From Chrysochromulina tobinii (Eukaryota; Haptophyta; Prymnesiales; Chrysochromulinaceae): a stretch of DNA of 20,225 bases. The notes below the pieces were generated by a model, which worked only from the letters and a program-made list of their open reading frames with translations, had not been told where the DNA came from and ran no database searches. Positions within the stretch are counted from its first letter, which is position 1; every line of letters starts with the position of its first letter. Position numbers and translations under genes: made by a program. The stretch is taken from NCBI GenBank assembly GCA_001275005.1, contig JWZX01002571.1:1-20225 (forward strand), in the 5' to 3' direction. This document shows, piece after piece, positions 18,220 to 20,225 of the stretch.

Positions 18220-18431
18220 TGCGACTACGAGGGCTGCAACAAGTGCTTCAAGAATTCGGGCAGCCTCACGAAGCACAAGCGCACGCACACTAACACGCAC
18301 ACGGCTCACGCGGAGACAAGGCACAAGCCGTACGCGTGCGACACTGCGACTACGAGGGCTGCGACAAGTACTTCACGGAGTCGGGCAGCCTCACGAAGCA
18401 CAAGCGCACGCACACGAGAGACAAGCCTTAG
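18220..18431 (+). pseudogene. two-finger C2H2 zinc-finger relic, frameshifted
   Basis: Finger 1 (18220-18288) reads CDYEGCNKCFKNSGSLTKHK then RTH, a complete C2H2 unit. Finger 2 (18345-18413) reads CDYEGCDKYFTESGSLTKHK then RTH, but in another frame, and its own frame stops at TAG 18429-18431 after TRDKP. The shift is explained by an 8-base insertion (18337-18344, tgcgacac) that repeats the start of finger 2. The linker between fingers is also longer than the usual TGEKP. The two fingers are near-copies at DNA level. Intact proteins of this type bind DNA, but this copy looks decayed. An intron repairing the frame was not found, though it cannot be excluded. Confidence 0.65.
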
Positions 18432-18540
18432 TCGCGGAGACAAGCCGACGCAGTGTGAGCAGCCAATTCACAGAGCAGTTCACAGCCAATTCACAGCAGT
18501 TGCGCGTTGGGCTTCCCTCTCTGGTTCGTCCCGCTTCCCC

Positions 18541-19382
18541 ATGGGCGAGGTGGGTGCCCATTACCGCCCGCCGGTCCGAGCGCATAATGAGAAGGACTCG
18601 GAGGGTCAGCTGCAGGGCGGCTGGGAAGCCTTCTACCAGACCAAATACGATGTCGACGCCGGCGAAGCCGCAGCTGAGAACCTTTGGTGGCCGGCAGGCT
18701 GAGAAATTCTACGAGACGTTTGCGCTGCCGCTCGCGCCGGCACGGCCCGGCAAGGCCTTAGGCCCTCCGAGCAAGGAGAGCTTAACGTGGGGCATCGGCG
18801 GCACGCTACCCGCCGGCCGCTTCCACGGCACGCCCATGCCCGCAGCCGAGATTAAGAACTCGTCCAAGAAGTACATCCCTGGCTGGCGGAGCGAAGAGCA
18901 CGGGATTGAGTACGACACGGGTACGAAAAAGCACTACCACCTGCCTGATGGCACCGATTATCGCCTCGTGCGCTCCAAGGACTACTACCTCGAGGACATG
19001 ATGGCGAAGAAGAAGACGGTGCCCGAGGAGGAGCGCTGCGACAAGCGCACGATCCACCGGATGGCGCCGCCCGGCCTCAAAGGGTACATGGGTTCCGAGT
19101 ACTCGAACGACTTCTTCCTGCGCGGCACCTACAGGCCCAATGACTTCATGCTCCGCGCGACCGACGATTGCAAACTCGAGGGCGAAGGGCCGCCTGCCGT
19201 CGAGAGGCCGCCGCGCAAGACGTTCAAGCAGAAGCGCGTCGAGGAGGAGCTGGGGCTGCAGCAGGAGCTGGTGCGCGAGTACCTCGAGTCGACGCAGTAT
19301 CGCATCCGCTTGCGAGTGGCAAGGGCGAAGTGTAGACAGCGACGACGAGCTGGCAGACCCGGACAAGGTCGCAGCGGATTAG
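18541..19382 (+). CDS. conserved-looking protein of unknown function, probable 3-exon gene
   Basis: The best model joins 18541-18651, 18698-19296 and 19340-19382, giving 250 residues. The implied introns are tiny: GTCGAC...GGCAG (46 nt) and GTATCG...GACAG (43 nt). They link natural-looking sequence (GGWEAFYQTKYD to AEKFYETFALPLAPARPGK) and end the protein with acidic DDELADPDKVAAD. Without splicing, the middle frame runs from ATG 18650 to 19468 (272 residues), and its C-terminus becomes Arg-rich noise. The core is rich in Gly, Pro, Lys and aromatics (HYHLPDGTDYRLVRSKDYYL; RMAPPGLKGYMGSEYSNDFF; RGTYRPNDFMLRATDD). A basic helical stretch follows (KTFKQKRVEEELGLQQELV). There is no signal peptide or membrane span. 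I do not recognise the family; a structural or axonemal role is only a guess from composition. The frame of the first exon is open upstream to 18019, so its start is uncertain. Confidence 0.55.
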
Positions 19383-20225
19383 CCGCACCGCCAAAGCATC
19401 GCAGAGCTCTCGTCAAAATCTCTGATCCAGTAGCCTGGGTTGTAACCTACATACGTTTTTTCTCATAGTCACAAAGACAAGTCCGGTCGTTTGCTCAGAC
19501 TGAGTCACACAGACAAGGAAGTCAACATACAACAACATACAACAAGACATGCAGAGAGCAGACTCATTCTCACGTACCGAACCGCGGCGCGCGGGGCGCG
19601 CGGGCCCACCGGCACCGCGGGACCCGCGTTCGGAGCGGGTGAACCTCGGTGCTCGGACCGGCGGCGGTGCCCGCGCCGCGGCGCTACCGCCGGTACACGT
19701 CTCACGTGGGGATCGAGAGGGTCGAGCGGGTGTGGGTTCACGTCCGATCCGATCTGCCGAGGACCCGGACGCCCGGGGGTATCCGGTAGCGGTACGGCTC
19801 TACGTCGAGCGCCAGCACAGCGCGCCTCGATAGCGCGCGTTAGTAAACTCGAATCCTCGATAGCGCGCCTCGCCGCGCGGGGTCGGGGGTCCACCCGTGG
19901 TTAATAACCGAACTGAGGTTACACTGAGGTCAGATAGCGTGATGCGTGTCCGTGTGTAGACAGGTAATAGACAGGCGTCCGCGAAGACACAGCGTGGTGG
20001 AGCTGTGGAGAGCGGCAGCCGGCACAATCATGTTACAATCATGTGCAATTTGAGAAGGCGTGTGTGCGTACCCGGGCCGGTTACCTTTACCTATGCGCGG
20101 ATACCGGGTCGGAGCGCGCGGAGCGACGTTTAAGGAGCACGTTTTTAAACGCATAACGCGGGACGCCTCGATCGAGCAACGGCGAACTCGACGGCGAACA
20201 ATATGACTTGACGATACGCGACGTA
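19383..20225. other. intergenic region to the window end
   Basis: No supportable gene was found. There is a very GC-rich block (about 19580-19700). A 14-base element (cctcgatagcgcgc) occurs twice, 29 bases apart (19825 and 19854), and AT-richer DNA with tttttaaacg lies near 20140. Short open frames here are Arg/Pro-rich and lack domains. Confidence 0.45.

Noticed and set aside
18652-18673. A 22-nt intron as an alternative way to join the two frames of the unknown gene
   Set aside because: It restores the frame, but 22 nt is implausibly short outside a few special lineages; the 46-nt choice is preferred.
1-20225. tRNA, rRNA or CRISPR features
   Set aside because: I looked for T-loop-like GGTTCRA patterns, cloverleaf potential and regularly spaced repeats and found nothing that holds up by eye. 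A tRNAscan-SE run would be decisive.

Overview
The window is nuclear DNA from a eukaryote, probably a GC-rich unicellular flagellated alga. The reasons are short GT-AG introns (about 86-273 nt, with two possible ones of 43 and 46 nt), a mitochondrial COX10, an epsin-type endocytic adaptor, a SET-domain histone methyltransferase, and SSNA1, a basal-body/axoneme protein found in ciliated eukaryotes. A haptophyte (Chrysochromulina/Prymnesium/Emiliania type) would fit the composition and the C2H2-finger style, but this is inference; no marker here fixes the lineage. No operons, CRISPR arrays, rRNA or convincing tRNA genes were seen.

Layout. 1-406: a C-rich repeat and unassigned DNA. 407-1678 (-): leucine-rich-repeat protein. 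2154-2781 (+): SSNA1 in three exons, divergent from the LRR gene. 3084-6219 (+): a four-exon, 817-residue SET-domain methyltransferase whose introns are full of minisatellites. 6232-6402: a damaged ZZ-like zinc-finger fragment. 7284-8690 (-): COX10 (heme O synthase). 8997-11248 (+): a two-exon epsin-like protein with two ENTH domains. 11249-12457: intergenic, with an AT-rich TATA-like element. 12458-13588 (-): an endonuclease/exonuclease/phosphatase (EEP) fold enzyme. 13836-15672 (+): a four-exon SLC18/VMAT-like MFS transporter. 16342-17712 (+): an intronless type II membrane protein with a proline-rich stalk and a seven-fold Asp-box beta-propeller, in DNA of lower GC. 17725-17842: a 59-bp tandem duplication. 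18220-18431: a C2H2 zinc-finger relic broken by an 8-nt insertion. 18541-19382 (+): an unrecognised gene that needs two very small introns. 19383-20225: intergenic DNA.

Three gene pairs are head-to-head with short shared upstream regions (LRR/SSNA1, COX10/epsin, EEP/MFS), so bidirectional promoters are likely. The genes do not form one pathway; they look like ordinary housekeeping neighbours in a compact genome.

The points most worth a second look are: intron growth by tandem duplication, including a duplicated and disabled 3' splice site in the MFS gene; the exon-scale ENTH duplication; the unusual domain order of the SET protein; and the low-GC propeller gene, which may have been acquired horizontally.
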